A stretch of DNA of 64,000 bases. Origin: Streptomyces sp. NBC_00878 (GTDB lineage Bacteria > Actinomycetota > Actinomycetes > Streptomycetales > Streptomycetaceae). Both the position numbers and the translations under genes were made by a program. The notes under the pieces were generated by a model that was not told where the DNA came from, did not search any database, and was given only the letters and a program-made list of their open reading frames with translations. Positions 16,383 to 25,446 of the stretch are shown piece after piece (position 1 is the first letter of the stretch; every line of letters starts with the position of its first letter). The DNA lies in NCBI RefSeq assembly GCF_026341515.1, contig NZ_JAPEOK010000001.1, positions 3,410,001-3,474,000 on the forward strand. Reading direction: 5' to 3'.

Positions 16383-17471
16383 TCAACGACCCGGCGCAGG
16401 CCCCGTACTCCTCCGCACGATCAGTTCGACCGGTACGACCCGGTCGACGGCCGGTTCCAGCGGGCCCTCCAGCTGGGACAGGAGCAGGCGCAGGGAGCGG
16501 GTGCCGATCTCGGGGAAGTCGGTGCGGACCGTGGTCAGCGGGGGGAGCAGGTGCGCGGACTCGGGGATGTCGTCGTAGCCGACGACGCTGACGTCGTCCG
16601 GGACGTGGCGGCCCGCCTCGTGGAGGGCGCGGAGGGCGCCCAGGGCCATCTGGTCGTTGGAGGCGAAGATCGCGGTGACGTCGGGGCGTTCGGCCAGCCG
16701 GCGCCCCAGTTCGTAACCCGAGTCGGCACTCCAGTCACCGAACAGCGGCTCGGGAATCTCGGCTCCCGCCGCTTCCAGCGTGGCCCGCCAGGCCTCCACC
16801 CTCCGGTCGGCCGACAGCCAGCCCGTGGGGCCCGCGATGTGCCAGACCGTGGCGTGGCCCAGCGCCAGCAGGTGTTCGGTGGCCATGCGCGCGCCCGCGC
16901 GGTTGTCCGCCGTGACAAAGGACGCGTCCTTGCCCAGGTCGTTCTCCAGCACCATCAGCGGGGTGTCCAGCTGTGCCTCCGCCAGTGCCCTGCCCACCCA
17001 GCGCTGCGGGGCGATGGCGATCACCCCGTCGGCGCCCTCGGCCGACAGCGTGTCCACGGCCCGTACGACGGTGGCCCGGTCCGCCGTGTCGAGCGCGATG
17101 GAACTCACCAGGTAACCGGCCTCCTGGGCCGCCGTGTTGATCGCCGTCAGGATCGAGGCGGGACCGAAGCGCGCCGCGTCGAAGGAGATCACTCCGAGCA
17201 TGCGGGTTCTGCCGCTCGCCAGGGAGCGGGCGCTGCGGCTCGGGCGGTAGCCGAGCGTGCGCATGGCCGTCCGGACCGACTCGCGGGTCTCGGGGCGGAC
17301 GGACGGGTTGTCGTTCAGTACGCGGGAGACGGTCTGCTTGGAGACACCGGCCAGGCGCGCCACGTCTTCCATCACCGGGCGCGCGCCCGCGAAGTTGCGC
17401 CGGCTGCGGCCCTTGGGGAGGTCCTGGGGAGGGCCTTGGGGCGGCGCGCCGTCACCGGCACTTCGGGTCAT
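16383..17471 (-). CDS. LacI-family regulator of the beta-galactosidase operon
   Basis: A 362-residue LacI regulator; ATG 17471 with AAGGA about 13 nt upstream. The helix-turn-helix and hinge lie at about residues 34-90 (MEDVARLAGVSKQTVSRVLN, then YRPSRSARSLASG), followed by a periplasmic-binding-like sensor domain (GVISFD, ADNRAGA, FASNDQMALGALR, VVGYDDI). It is the last gene of the minus-strand unit that starts with an MFS fragment and two GH35 genes. It probably responds to a galactoside and binds GTTACCGGTAAC at 22694. Confidence 0.85.
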   Translation of the reverse strand: MTRSAGDGAPPQGPPQDLPKGRSRRNFAGARPVMEDVARLAGVSKQTVSRVLNDNPSVRPETRESVRTAMRTLGYRPSRSARSLASGRTRMLGVISFDAARFGPASILTAINTAAQEAGYLVSSIALDTADRATVVRAVDTLSAEGADGVIAIAPQRWVGRALAEAQLDTPLMVLENDLGKDASFVTADNRAGARMATEHLLALGHATVWHIAGPTGWLSADRRVEAWRATLEAAGAEIPEPLFGDWSADSGYELGRRLAERPDVTAIFASNDQMALGALRALHEAGRHVPDDVSVVGYDDIPESAHLLPPLTTVRTDFPEIGTRSLRLLLSQLEGPLEPAVDRVVPVELIVRRSTGPAPGR

Positions 17472-17564
17472 GACGGGTGATGTCCTTCGGGCTCGTCCCG
17501 GCGGTCGTGCCCCGCCCGGCTGGCCCACAGGATAGGCCGCCGAACGGGACAGCCGCCCGGCGGC

Positions 17565-20075
17565 TCAGCCCGCCCTCGCCACCCAAGTACGGGCCACCAC
17601 CCACTCGACGCGCCCGACGCACGCCACCGATCCCTCACCTCCGCCGCTCTGCGCCGCCACCGCTCCCCCGGTGCCGCCCGTCTCCCCCGCCACGTACACC
17701 CGGGCGTCCGGGTGGCGGGGCAGCACCCGCAGCCGCAAGCCCTCCTCCCGAAGGGTTTCCTCCCGAAGGGCGCCCTCGGGAAGCCGATCCAGGGCGATGT
17801 CCCAGACCCGCCCCGAGAAGAACTGGTCCGCCACGAGCGTGTCCCCCACATACGCCCGCGCCACGTCTCCGGTCCAGTGGACGCGAAGCAACGTGCCCGA
17901 ACGCGGAAGGCCGTCCGGTACGGCGACGACGTACTCGGCCGCCGCCGTGGTGTCGAAGTACTTGTCGGCCGGGGCGCTGGCCCGCCCCAGCACACCCGTG
18001 ACCGGCTCGGGGGCCGGGCCCACGGCGGCCCGAACGAGCGTGACCGAAGCCGCCACAAGGGAGTGACCGCCATCAGCCCGCACGGTGTAGCGAGTCAGCA
18101 CCCCGTCGACCGACTCCCGAACGACCGGCCCAGCCACACCAACCACGTCAACCACACCAGCCACCCCACTCACCCCACTCACCCCCATCACCACAGGCGC
18201 CCGCTCCGGCGCAGGCAGTACAGCGAACGACGGTTCCCCGACCCCCCGGCTGTGCACCCGCACCTCGCCCCGACCACCCTCCGCGTGCTCGTCGAAGACG
18301 ACCCCGTCGCCGCAGAGCACCAGCCGCTCCGCTCCCCACGCGACACCCCGGTAGACGGTCCGCGCGGTCAAGGCGTCCAGCACCAGCAGGCCGACCCGGT
18401 TGCCGTCCGTCGTGATGACCTCGACGAGGGCGTCGGTGCCGGGCCGCAGCCCGGTGATCAGGACGCGACCGCCGACGGAGGTGACCTGCCGCGTCGGCGC
18501 GTAGACCGACTTCACCGTGCTGGTGTCCAGGGCGAGTTCAGGGGCGATCCCGTCGACGGCGGCCAGCACCAGGACCGTACGACCGTCCGCGTCGACCGTG
18601 CACACGGGCTGGGCGGTGGCCCAGTCGAGCCGCAGCCCGGCCACGTCGAGCCGTAACGGCCAGCAGAACGAGGCACCCTGAGGGATCGTCACCGCCGTGC
18701 TGGGAAACGTCAGTTCACCGGCGTCCGGGAACTCCACCGTGAACGACGTGTCGGGATGGTCCGGCAACGGCTCGTGCGGCTGGTGGTTGTTGACGAAGAG
18801 GAACCCGGAGTGCCCGTCGGCACGGACCGCCCACCTGAGCGTCTCCCGGTCGTGCTGCCCGGCGGGCCGCCGCTCGGGAAGCACGGACTCCATGGGCGCG
18901 ATCAGATGACCGAAGTCGGCCAACATCAGGTGCTGCAGGCGCAGTTCGTCATAGGTGGGCCGGTACTGGCCGTACTCGCCGAGCGGCGCCTGGAAGTCGT
19001 ACGTCAGGACGGGGAGGTCGTTCGGATAGCCGGTGGCGTGGGACTCCTGCAACGAGGTCCGCTCCCCGGCCGGGTTCGTACCGCCGTGGAACATGTAGTA
19101 GCCCTGCCACACCGAGCCGCAGCCGATCTTGGTGAGGCCGAGGGCACCGATGTCGGAGGCCTCGACGCGCGGCCTGCGGTGGTAGGCGACCGCCATTCCA
19201 CCCCCCAACTCGCAGGTGGCCCAAGGGAATCGGTCGACGAGGTCCGCCGGTTCGGCACCGCGCACCGACGTCGGACGCAGGTCGGCGCCAATGCCCTCGT
19301 CATCACGCTGGTGGGTGAAGAAGAAGTGCTTGCGGCAGGTGTCGGGCCAGCCGCCGTCCGCCTCCGTCCAGAACGCCTCGGGGTAGCCGCCGTACAGCGG
19401 AAGCAGTTCGTCGGGCGGGAGTTGGACCCCGCCCCACGCGGTGGACGTCCAGAGCGGGGCGCTCAGACCGGCCTCCTCTGCCATGCGCTTCAGCGTCAGC
19501 AGATGGCCGGGCCGGTCGTACAGCTCATTCTCGATCTGGATCGCGACGATGGGACCGCCCTGCGCACGCTCCAGGCCACGTAACTGCCCGGCGATCGCCT
19601 CGAACCAGGCACGTACGGGGGCCAGGTAGGCAGGATCGTCGGTGCGCGGGGCACAGGTGCGGGCCAGCAGCCAGTCGGGCAGGCCACCGTTCCGCACCTC
19701 GGCATGGGACCAGGGCCCGATGCGCGGAACGAAGTCCAGACCATGACGGCCACAAAGCGCGGCGAAGCGCCGCAGATCCAGGTCGCCGTCGAAGCGAACG
19801 TGACCCTCGATCTCCTCATGGTGGATCCAGATGACGTAGCTCGCGACGGCCGTCACCCCGCCCGCCTTCATCTTCAGGAGTTCCTCCTCCCAGTCCCGGG
19901 CCGGGTAGCGGCTGTAGTGGAACTCGCCGGAGACCGGGAACCAGGGCCGCCCGCCCCGGGTGAGGTACCGGCTGGTGACCTCGATCGGATCGGCGACGCC
20001 GGGAGCGTCGGAGAAGGGGAGATGGCCGACCAGCGGAGATAAAGCGGGCGAAGGAACACGCACGTGATGGGGCAT
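17565..20075 (-). CDS. GH35 beta-galactosidase, large
   Basis: An 836-residue glycoside hydrolase of family GH35. The N-terminal TIM barrel has GRPWFPVSGEFHYSRYP, the acid/base region IVAIQIENELYD (Glu about 164) and a later GYYMFHGGTNPAGE motif typical of GH35. C-terminal beta domains follow, with RVHWTGDVARAYVGD. No signal peptide is seen, so it is probably cytoplasmic. The ATG at 20075 overlaps the stop of the upstream GH35 gene (ATGA), giving coupled synthesis. Substrate is probably a plant or host galactoside; specificity cannot be read from sequence. Confidence 0.85.
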   Translation of the reverse strand: MPHHVRVPSPALSPLVGHLPFSDAPGVADPIEVTSRYLTRGGRPWFPVSGEFHYSRYPARDWEEELLKMKAGGVTAVASYVIWIHHEEIEGHVRFDGDLDLRRFAALCGRHGLDFVPRIGPWSHAEVRNGGLPDWLLARTCAPRTDDPAYLAPVRAWFEAIAGQLRGLERAQGGPIVAIQIENELYDRPGHLLTLKRMAEEAGLSAPLWTSTAWGGVQLPPDELLPLYGGYPEAFWTEADGGWPDTCRKHFFFTHQRDDEGIGADLRPTSVRGAEPADLVDRFPWATCELGGGMAVAYHRRPRVEASDIGALGLTKIGCGSVWQGYYMFHGGTNPAGERTSLQESHATGYPNDLPVLTYDFQAPLGEYGQYRPTYDELRLQHLMLADFGHLIAPMESVLPERRPAGQHDRETLRWAVRADGHSGFLFVNNHQPHEPLPDHPDTSFTVEFPDAGELTFPSTAVTIPQGASFCWPLRLDVAGLRLDWATAQPVCTVDADGRTVLVLAAVDGIAPELALDTSTVKSVYAPTRQVTSVGGRVLITGLRPGTDALVEVITTDGNRVGLLVLDALTARTVYRGVAWGAERLVLCGDGVVFDEHAEGGRGEVRVHSRGVGEPSFAVLPAPERAPVVMGVSGVSGVAGVVDVVGVAGPVVRESVDGVLTRYTVRADGGHSLVAASVTLVRAAVGPAPEPVTGVLGRASAPADKYFDTTAAAEYVVAVPDGLPRSGTLLRVHWTGDVARAYVGDTLVADQFFSGRVWDIALDRLPEGALREETLREEGLRLRVLPRHPDARVYVAGETGGTGGAVAAQSGGGEGSVACVGRVEWVVARTWVARAG

Positions 20076-21841
20076 CAGGGCTTCACCGGGCCAAGGTCGG
20101 GCGTGTCGGTGAGCAGCGCGCGAAGACCGATCGTGGCCTGCGACTCCAACAGGACCAACTCATTGGAGCCCGGCCGGAGTACGGGTGCGGGGACGTACAA
20201 GGTGCGCTGCGGACCACGGTTCCAGTAGCGGCCGAGGTGGAAGCCGTTGACCCAGGCCTGGCCCTTGGTCCAGCCGGGCAGGGAGAGAAAGGTGTCGGCG
20301 GGCCTGCGGACCTCGAACGTGCCCTGGTAGAAGGCGGGACCAGCGTCCGCAGGCGCCTCGGAGACCGGAGCGAAGGACACCGCGCCCAGATTGTCCAGGG
20401 ACAACGGATGGCAGTCCCAGCCGTGCAACGCGATGCCATTGAACGCGACAGGACCGAGCAGCCCCTTGGCCGCACCGATACGCGGACCGTAGTTGACACC
20501 GCCCATGTTCTCGACGAGGACGTCCAGCGTGGCGCCGTCCCGCGGAAGACGCAGGGGCAGAGCCTCTTCGTGGCGTTCGCGTTCGAGTACGCCGACGGGG
20601 GCGCCGTCCACGAAGACCTGGGCGCGGTCACCCACCCCACCCACGAAGTGCAGCACACCATCACCGTGAACGGGGACCGTGGTGCGGTAGAGCACATACC
20701 CGGCCAGCAGGCCCAGCTCCTCCGCCGTCACCGGGTCGGCGTCGACACGCACAGGCTTGGCGAGGGCGCTCACCTGCGGCAGCAACGAGGCCCGCCGGTC
20801 CAACTCCACGGCGGTGACCGGGAGTTTGCGAGACGTCGCCGGAGCCGGCTCCTCGGGGACTTGCGCGTGGCGGGCGATCACCTCGCGGAAGGCGTGGTAC
20901 TTGGGGCCGGGGTCGCCGGACTCGGTGAGGGCGGCGTCGTAGTCGTACGACGTCACGATCGGCTCGTACGCGTGGTCGTGGTTGGCGCCGTTGGTGAAGC
21001 CGAAGTTGGTCCCGCCGTGGAACATGTAGATGTTCACCGAGGCCCCCGCCGAGAGCAGCCGGTCGAGGTCGGCGGCGGCATCGGAGGCATCGCGCACATG
21101 ATGCGGCTCGCCCCAGTGGTCGAACCAGCCGATCCAGAACTCCGAGCACATCAGGGGCCCTTCGGGCTGGTGGGCCCGCAACTGCTCCAGAGAGTGCACG
21201 ACCCTGCTGCCGAAGGTGGCGGTGGCGAGGACACCGGGCAGACCGCCGGCCGCGAGGTGCGCCGGGTTGGCCTGGTCGCAGGTAAAAAGAAGTTCCTCGA
21301 TGCCGCGTGAGCGCAGGGACCGGGCGAGGTGTTCGAGATACGCGGTGTCGTCGCCGTACGCCCCGTACTCGTTCTCGACCTGTACGGCGATCACCGGGCC
21401 GCCGTTCGCGGCCAGTTGGGGCACGATCGGAGGCAGCAGCAGGTCGAGATAGCGGTCGAGCGCGTCCGTGAAGCGGGGGTCGCTGCTGCGCAGCCGGATG
21501 TCGGGGTCGGTGGTGAGCCAGGAGGGCAGGCCGCCACCATCCCATTCCGCGCAGATGTACGGGCCGGGCCGCAGCAGGACATGCAGGCCCTCGGCGCGGG
21601 CGAGGCGCAGATAGCGCGGCAGGTCGAGGAAGCCGTCGAGGGCGAGGGTGCCGGGCTCCGGCTGGTGGAGGTTCCACGGCACGTACGTCTCCACCGTGTT
21701 GAGGCCCATCAGACGGGCCTTGCGGAGCCGGTCGGTCCACTGGTCGGGGTGGATGCGGAAGTAGTGCATCGCACCGGAGATGATGCGGAACGGCTCACCG
21801 TGGAGGAGGAAGCCGTCGGACGACGTCGTCAGAGCGGACAT
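20075..21841 (-). CDS. GH35 beta-galactosidase, classical type
   Basis: A 588-residue GH35 enzyme; ATG 21841 with AAAGGAA upstream. Motifs in order: ISGAMHYFRIHPDQW, ETYVPWNLHQPEPG, LRPGPYICAEWDGGGLPSWL (core about 90-110), VIAVQVENEYGAYG with the acid/base Glu, LMCSEFWIGWFDHWG with the nucleophile Glu and NIYMFHGGTNFGFTNGA. A C-terminal galactose-binding-like domain ends the protein (GWTKGQAWVNGFHLGRYW). It is cytoplasmic by lack of a signal peptide. It forms one unit with the downstream GH35 and LacI genes. Confidence 0.92.
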   Translation of the reverse strand: MSALTTSSDGFLLHGEPFRIISGAMHYFRIHPDQWTDRLRKARLMGLNTVETYVPWNLHQPEPGTLALDGFLDLPRYLRLARAEGLHVLLRPGPYICAEWDGGGLPSWLTTDPDIRLRSSDPRFTDALDRYLDLLLPPIVPQLAANGGPVIAVQVENEYGAYGDDTAYLEHLARSLRSRGIEELLFTCDQANPAHLAAGGLPGVLATATFGSRVVHSLEQLRAHQPEGPLMCSEFWIGWFDHWGEPHHVRDASDAAADLDRLLSAGASVNIYMFHGGTNFGFTNGANHDHAYEPIVTSYDYDAALTESGDPGPKYHAFREVIARHAQVPEEPAPATSRKLPVTAVELDRRASLLPQVSALAKPVRVDADPVTAEELGLLAGYVLYRTTVPVHGDGVLHFVGGVGDRAQVFVDGAPVGVLERERHEEALPLRLPRDGATLDVLVENMGGVNYGPRIGAAKGLLGPVAFNGIALHGWDCHPLSLDNLGAVSFAPVSEAPADAGPAFYQGTFEVRRPADTFLSLPGWTKGQAWVNGFHLGRYWNRGPQRTLYVPAPVLRPGSNELVLLESQATIGLRALLTDTPDLGPVKP

Positions 21842-21913
21842 ACGGGTAACTTCCTTTCGGTTCAACCGAGTTCAGCCGGATCCGGTCGTGCCGGACCGGA
21901 ACGGAAATGTTCT

Positions 21914-22612
21914 TCAGCGGATATGGCCGCCGACGGCCCGCGTGGCCCGGATCAGCCACACCGTGGCGGCCAGGCACAACGCCGAGACGGCGCTCAGCAG
22001 CAGAGGCACGGCCCGGACACCGGACCACTCGATGGCCCGGCCGAGCGCGGGCCCGGCCGCGACACCGCCGATCATGGACGCGGCGATGACCACCGCGCCC
22101 GCTCTACGGGCCCGCGGAGCCGCCTTGTTGAGCCAGGGCAGCCCGGCGGGAAAGATCGGCGCGATGAACAGCCCGACACCGGCGTACGCGTAGGGAGCGA
22201 GCCCCGGCACAGCGGCCAGCAACAAGCAGACGGTCATACCCGCACAGGAGACGGTGATGACGACCGGGGCGGAGTAGCGAAGCGCGATCGGCGCCACGAG
22301 AAATCGACCGAGAGTCATCATCAGCCAGTACGCGGAGGTGGCGGTGGCGGCAACTCCGGCACCGTAGCCGACGGTCTCCAGATGGGTGGGTTCCCACCCA
22401 CCGACACCCGCCTCAATACCCACGTGCAGAACGTAGAGAGCAACAAAAACACCAAGTACGGACCCAAGACTGCGCCCAAGAACCTGCCCCCCTCCACCGC
22501 CACCGGCCCCCGGTTCACCATGGGCCGGATGCGGCACATGATCACGAACACCCTTGAGACAGACGAGCAACGGCAGCTCCACGGCGGACGAATCTGTCAC
22601 GCGGTCACTCAC
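21914..22612 (-). pseudogene. MFS sugar transporter lacking its N-terminal half
   Basis: A 232-residue reading frame holding only helices 7-12 of an MFS permease: LGVFVALYVLHVGIEAGVGG, AYWLMMTLGRFLVAP, VVITVSCAGMTVCLLLAAV, then three more helices ending in ATVWLIRATRAVGG. The GTG start at 22612 has a good GGAG site and a normal-looking head (MSDRVTDSS), which runs directly into the end of helix 6. This suggests an in-frame internal deletion of about half the gene rather than loss of the start. Uptake is unlikely to work. It is the first gene behind the LacI-type operator. Confidence 0.65.
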
Positions 22613-22688
22613 GCGAACTCCAGTCGACGGCCCACACTCCCATGGGCGACGAGCCACCCCAGACACACCCGGGAGCGCTACAAGCACC

Positions 22689-22717
22689 ATGATGTTACCG
22701 GTAACTCAGCGCGTCAA
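22689..22717 (-). promoter_or_regulatory. Promoter with LacI-type operator GTTACCGGTAAC
   Basis: On the minus strand TTGACG (22712-22717), a 17-bp spacer and CATCAT (22689-22694) form a plausible promoter. The spacer contains a perfect 12-bp, CG-centred palindrome, GTTACCGGTAAC (22694-22705), the usual form of a LacI-family operator. It drives the MFS fragment, two GH35 genes and the LacI gene, implying autoregulation. Confidence 0.65.
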
Positions 22718-22806
22718 GATTCCGCCCCAAGACAGTGCGGCGGGGCCACGCCCCTCTGACCCCTTCAGCTCCTCCAGCCCCTCCGACGTTCGACGAGCGG
22801 GGTCCG

Positions 22807-23050
22807 TCAGGACAGCGTGGTGTGCAGGGCCGCGTGGAGGCGGGCCGTGTCCGTCCAGTGCTGGTTCCTGGTCGGCGGCACGCGCCAGTGCGGACCGGGG
22901 GCGTACGTTCGGTGCCGGGGCGGGATGGCCACGTGGGAGCCCGTACCAAGGATCTGGGCCGGAGGGAGCTGCCAGCCGGCGGCCTCGCCCGGCGGGACGA
23001 GCCAGTAGAGGACGCCACTGCCGCCGTACCCGTCCCCGATCACGGCTCCC
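22807..23050 (-). pseudogene. C-terminal fragment of a bifunctional DNA primase/polymerase-like protein
   Basis: About 80 codons ending at TGA (22807-22809) resemble the end of small Streptomyces prim-pol proteins: GVLYWLVPPGEAA, then ILGTGSHVAIPP and GPHWRVPP. Upstream of about 23050 the frame simply continues antisense to the P450 gene, so the N-terminal part and start are gone. The gene points away from the P450, and both have lost their 5' ends at the same junction. Confidence 0.5.
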
Positions 23051-24223
23051 GTGCGCGGCCCGGTGACACGGGTGGAGCTCCCTGGCGGTGTGGAGGCCTG
23101 GGCCGTCAGCCGTACGGACCTGCTGAAGAGGCTGCTCACCGACCCGCGGGTGTCGAAGGACCCGCGGCAGCACTGGCCGCTCTGGATCAACGGGGAGATC
23201 TCCCCGGAGTGGCCGCTGTTCACGTGGGTCGCCGTGCAGAACATGTTCACGGCGTACGGCGGCGAGCACAAACGTCTGCGGGCCCTGGTGTCGAAGGCGT
23301 TCACCGCTCGCCGGGTGGCCGCGCTGCAGCCACGTATCGAGGAGATCACCAAGAGTCTGCTGGACCGCATCGACGAGGCCGGGCGGCGGGGCGAAGTCGT
23401 CGATCTGCGCGAGGAGTTCTGCTATCCGCTGCCGATCCAGGTGATCAGCGAGCTGTTCGGACTGCCCGAGGAGAAGGGCGCGGAGCTGCGGGCCGTCGTG
23501 GACGGCGTCTTCAACACCGCCGCCACCCCGGAGGAGGTCACGGACATCTACACGAGGCTGTACGCGGCCCTCGGCGAACTCGTCGCCGCCAAGCGGGAGT
23601 TACCCGGCGACGACCTCACCTCCGCGCTCATCGCGGCGCGCGACGACGAGGGCGGCACGCGGCTGAGCGAGCAGGAGCTGCTCGACACGCTGGTGCTGAT
23701 GATCAGCGCGGGGCACGAGACCACGGTCAACCTCATCGACAACGCCATCCACTTCCTGCTCAGCCACCCCGAACAGCTCGCGCACGTCCGTGCGGGGCGT
23801 GCCACCTGGGACGACGTGGTCGAGGAGACCCTGCGGGTCAAGGCTCCGGTCGCCAGCCTGCCGCTACGGTACGCCGTCGAGGACCTGGCGGTGGGTGAAC
23901 TCGGTGGCCCGGACGGTCTGGTGATCGGCAAGGGCGAGGCGATCCTTGCGGCGTACGCCGCGGCCGGGCGCAGCCCCGAGGACCACGGGACTGACGCCGA
24001 CCGGTTCGACGTCACCCGGCTGGGCAAGGGGCACCTGGCCTTCGGGCACGGGGTGCACTTCTGCCTCGGCGCGCCGCTCGGCCGCATGGAGGCGCGTATC
24101 GCCCTCCCTGCCCTTTTCGAGCGCTACCCGGACCTCCAACTCGCCGCGTCCGAGACGGAGTTGGCCCCGGTTGCCTCCTTCATCTCCAACGGCCATCGGT
24201 CTAAAGCGGGTCTTCGAAGTTGA
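23051..24223 (+). CDS. Cytochrome P450, truncated at both ends
   Basis: A 390-residue P450 core: the I-helix AGHETTVNLI, the ExxR motif in EETLRVKAP and the haem loop FGHGVHFCLGAPLGRME with its Cys ligand. It starts abruptly at RGPVTRVELPGG; roughly 25-30 N-terminal residues usual for the family are missing, a stop lies just upstream at 23006, and no ribosome-binding site precedes the GTG at 23051. The last residues after FISNGHR come from a MITE-like element that supplies the stop codon. Codon 184 (23600-23602) is TTA, which would require bldA tRNA. Expression is doubtful. Confidence 0.7.
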   Translation: MRGPVTRVELPGGVEAWAVSRTDLLKRLLTDPRVSKDPRQHWPLWINGEISPEWPLFTWVAVQNMFTAYGGEHKRLRALVSKAFTARRVAALQPRIEEITKSLLDRIDEAGRRGEVVDLREEFCYPLPIQVISELFGLPEEKGAELRAVVDGVFNTAATPEEVTDIYTRLYAALGELVAAKRELPGDDLTSALIAARDDEGGTRLSEQELLDTLVLMISAGHETTVNLIDNAIHFLLSHPEQLAHVRAGRATWDDVVEETLRVKAPVASLPLRYAVEDLAVGELGGPDGLVIGKGEAILAAYAAAGRSPEDHGTDADRFDVTRLGKGHLAFGHGVHFCLGAPLGRMEARIALPALFERYPDLQLAASETELAPVASFISNGHRSKAGLRS

Positions 24224-24383
24224 GCGGTGCGCAGCGGCGAGGCCGCTGGTCCGCACCTGCCGCCAGGGCGACGTTTGGAAGGTTCGGGACAGTTCTGACG
24301 GCTGCCACCAGGCCTTACGGAGGCCGCGAGTGTCCCAAATCTTCCAGTTACCCGACGGGCCCACCGCTCAACTTCGAAGACCC
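24208..24383. mobile_element. MITE-like 176-bp element with 22-bp terminal inverted repeats
   Basis: Perfect 22-bp inverted ends at 24208-24229 and 24362-24383 begin GGGTCTTCGAAGTTGAGCGG. A nested imperfect pair lies inside (TGGAAGGTTCGGGACA and its complement with two mismatches), so the whole element can fold. It has no gene. It interrupts the final codons of the P450 gene and provides its TGA. A clear target-site duplication is not visible. Confidence 0.65.
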
Positions 24384-24704
24384 CGTAAGCGCGGTTGCCG
24401 CACGGTGACCGCATTCGTGTGTCGTCGTACGCTGCGGACACACATCCCGCCGCACCCCCTCGGGCCGGTGGGGGACGACCGACCTCGGCCCCCGGTAGGG
24501 GCGCGGGGAACTGCGCGAACAACCCACGACCACCCGCCCCCCACGTCTGAGGGCATGAGATGGCCCCCGACCGCAGCCGAAGCGTGTGCGGTCGGGGGCG
24601 CTACCCGCACCGGACGGGGGAGGCCGGTACGGGGGCATGCGTTGCTGCCCTTGCGCCTCGCGGCGCCCAGGAAGCGGCAGCCATCCGGTGTGGTGCGGGG
24701 ACGC
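24384..24704. other. Gene-free spacer with dispersed repeat
   Basis: A 321-nt stretch between the MITE-like element and the small-gene cassette. It contains one copy of the Streptomyces dispersed sequence GCGCGGGGAACTGCGCGA (24501-24518; other copies at 49391 and 57377) and a strong hairpin (24563-24599). No supported gene. Confidence 0.7.
24563..24599 (-). terminator. Strong hairpin terminator after the small-gene cassette
   Basis: A perfect 13-bp stem GCCCCCGACCGCA (24563-24575) pairs with 24587-24599 across an 11-nt loop, about 105 nt beyond the last minus-strand cassette gene. Confidence 0.7.
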
Positions 24705-24977
24705 TCAGACGTCCTGGGCGTCCTTCTCGCCATAGGGGTTGCCCTCCGCCGGAGTCACACACCAGAACGTCTCCGCCTTGACCTTGAACCGTCGGTGATC
24801 AGGGTTCAGACCCGTGTGCTTGAGTGCCCAGACCTCCACCGGCAGACGCTCGTTCTCAGTGACAGCGGGCTCCGCCCCGCAGGACGAGCACACAACGGAG
24901 TAGACGCCTTCCGGGGTGTCGTCGTCGGTGTCCGCCCCCAGGGTCCATGCGGCGGCCTTGATGATCGAACGCGTCAC
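24705..24977 (-). CDS. DUF7848-like small protein
   Basis: A 90-residue protein with CSSCGAE in the middle and a later conserved run HTGLNPDHRRFKVKAETFW, matching small Streptomyces proteins usually found next to XRE regulators (DUF7848-type). Two cysteine pairs hint at a small metal or redox site. Its ATG overlaps the stop of the preceding gene by 4 nt, and it is the last gene of the cassette. Function is unknown. Confidence 0.65.
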   Translation of the reverse strand: MTRSIIKAAAWTLGADTDDDTPEGVYSVVCSSCGAEPAVTENERLPVEVWALKHTGLNPDHRRFKVKAETFWCVTPAEGNPYGEKDAQDV

Positions 24978-25258
24978 AGCGCCCTCCTGCTCTGCCGGTT
25001 CGCCTCGGCCACCTTGGCGCTCAGTGCGTCGGCGGCCTCAACCGCTTCCCGGCAGTCCGGTGCGTCCCTGGGCACCGGGTGGCCGTCGAGGGCGCGGCAC
25101 AGGGACGCGTGCAGGTGCTCGGCTTCGACCAGGGAGAGCAGAAGCTCAGCCTCTGTCGCCTGCTCCCCGCTGCGGGACAGTCGCAGAGGGACAGCCACCC
25201 GGCCGTCGTCGGTGCGGTGCGCGCCGCTGCCCGGAGTGCCTTCGATACCCAAGGTCAT
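24974..25258 (-). CDS. Small hypothetical protein of the XRE-linked cassette
   Basis: A 94-residue protein; the ATG at 25258 is preceded by GGGAGGACGCC, better than upstream in-frame starts. It is mostly helical, with ELLLSLVEAEHLHASLCRALDG and a C-terminal EAADALSAKVAEANRQSR, and no known catalytic motif. Both ends overlap neighbouring genes by 4 nt. The family recurs in Streptomyces as part of this cassette; the function is not known. Confidence 0.65.
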   Translation of the reverse strand: MTLGIEGTPGSGAHRTDDGRVAVPLRLSRSGEQATEAELLLSLVEAEHLHASLCRALDGHPVPRDAPDCREAVEAADALSAKVAEANRQSRRAL

Positions 25259-25446
25259 GGCGTCCTCCCAGTCCGCGCGAGGCGGTATGTGCCCCACCGT
25301 TCCCGTCCGGTCTCGCAGCCGTCCTGAGCCTTGTGCTTGTCCTTGCAGTCGGCGCACTTCTTCGTGTGCTCGAACCACAGGCGATAAGCGCGCAGCATGG
25401 GCAGTTCGGCGTTTCCCGCGCGCGACTCGACGCTTCCCGTACTCAT
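25255..25446 (-). CDS. Small CxxC protein of the XRE-linked cassette
   Basis: A 63-residue protein with an ATG at 25446 after GGAGG. The core WFEHTKKCADCKDKHKAQDGC has CxxC plus a third Cys and several His, a possible zinc ribbon. It overlaps both neighbours by 4 nt. In-frame sequence continues upstream without a stop, but the overlap pattern and ribosome-binding site favour this start. Confidence 0.65.
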   Translation of the reverse strand: MSTGSVESRAGNAELPMLRAYRLWFEHTKKCADCKDKHKAQDGCETGRERWGTYRLARTGRTP

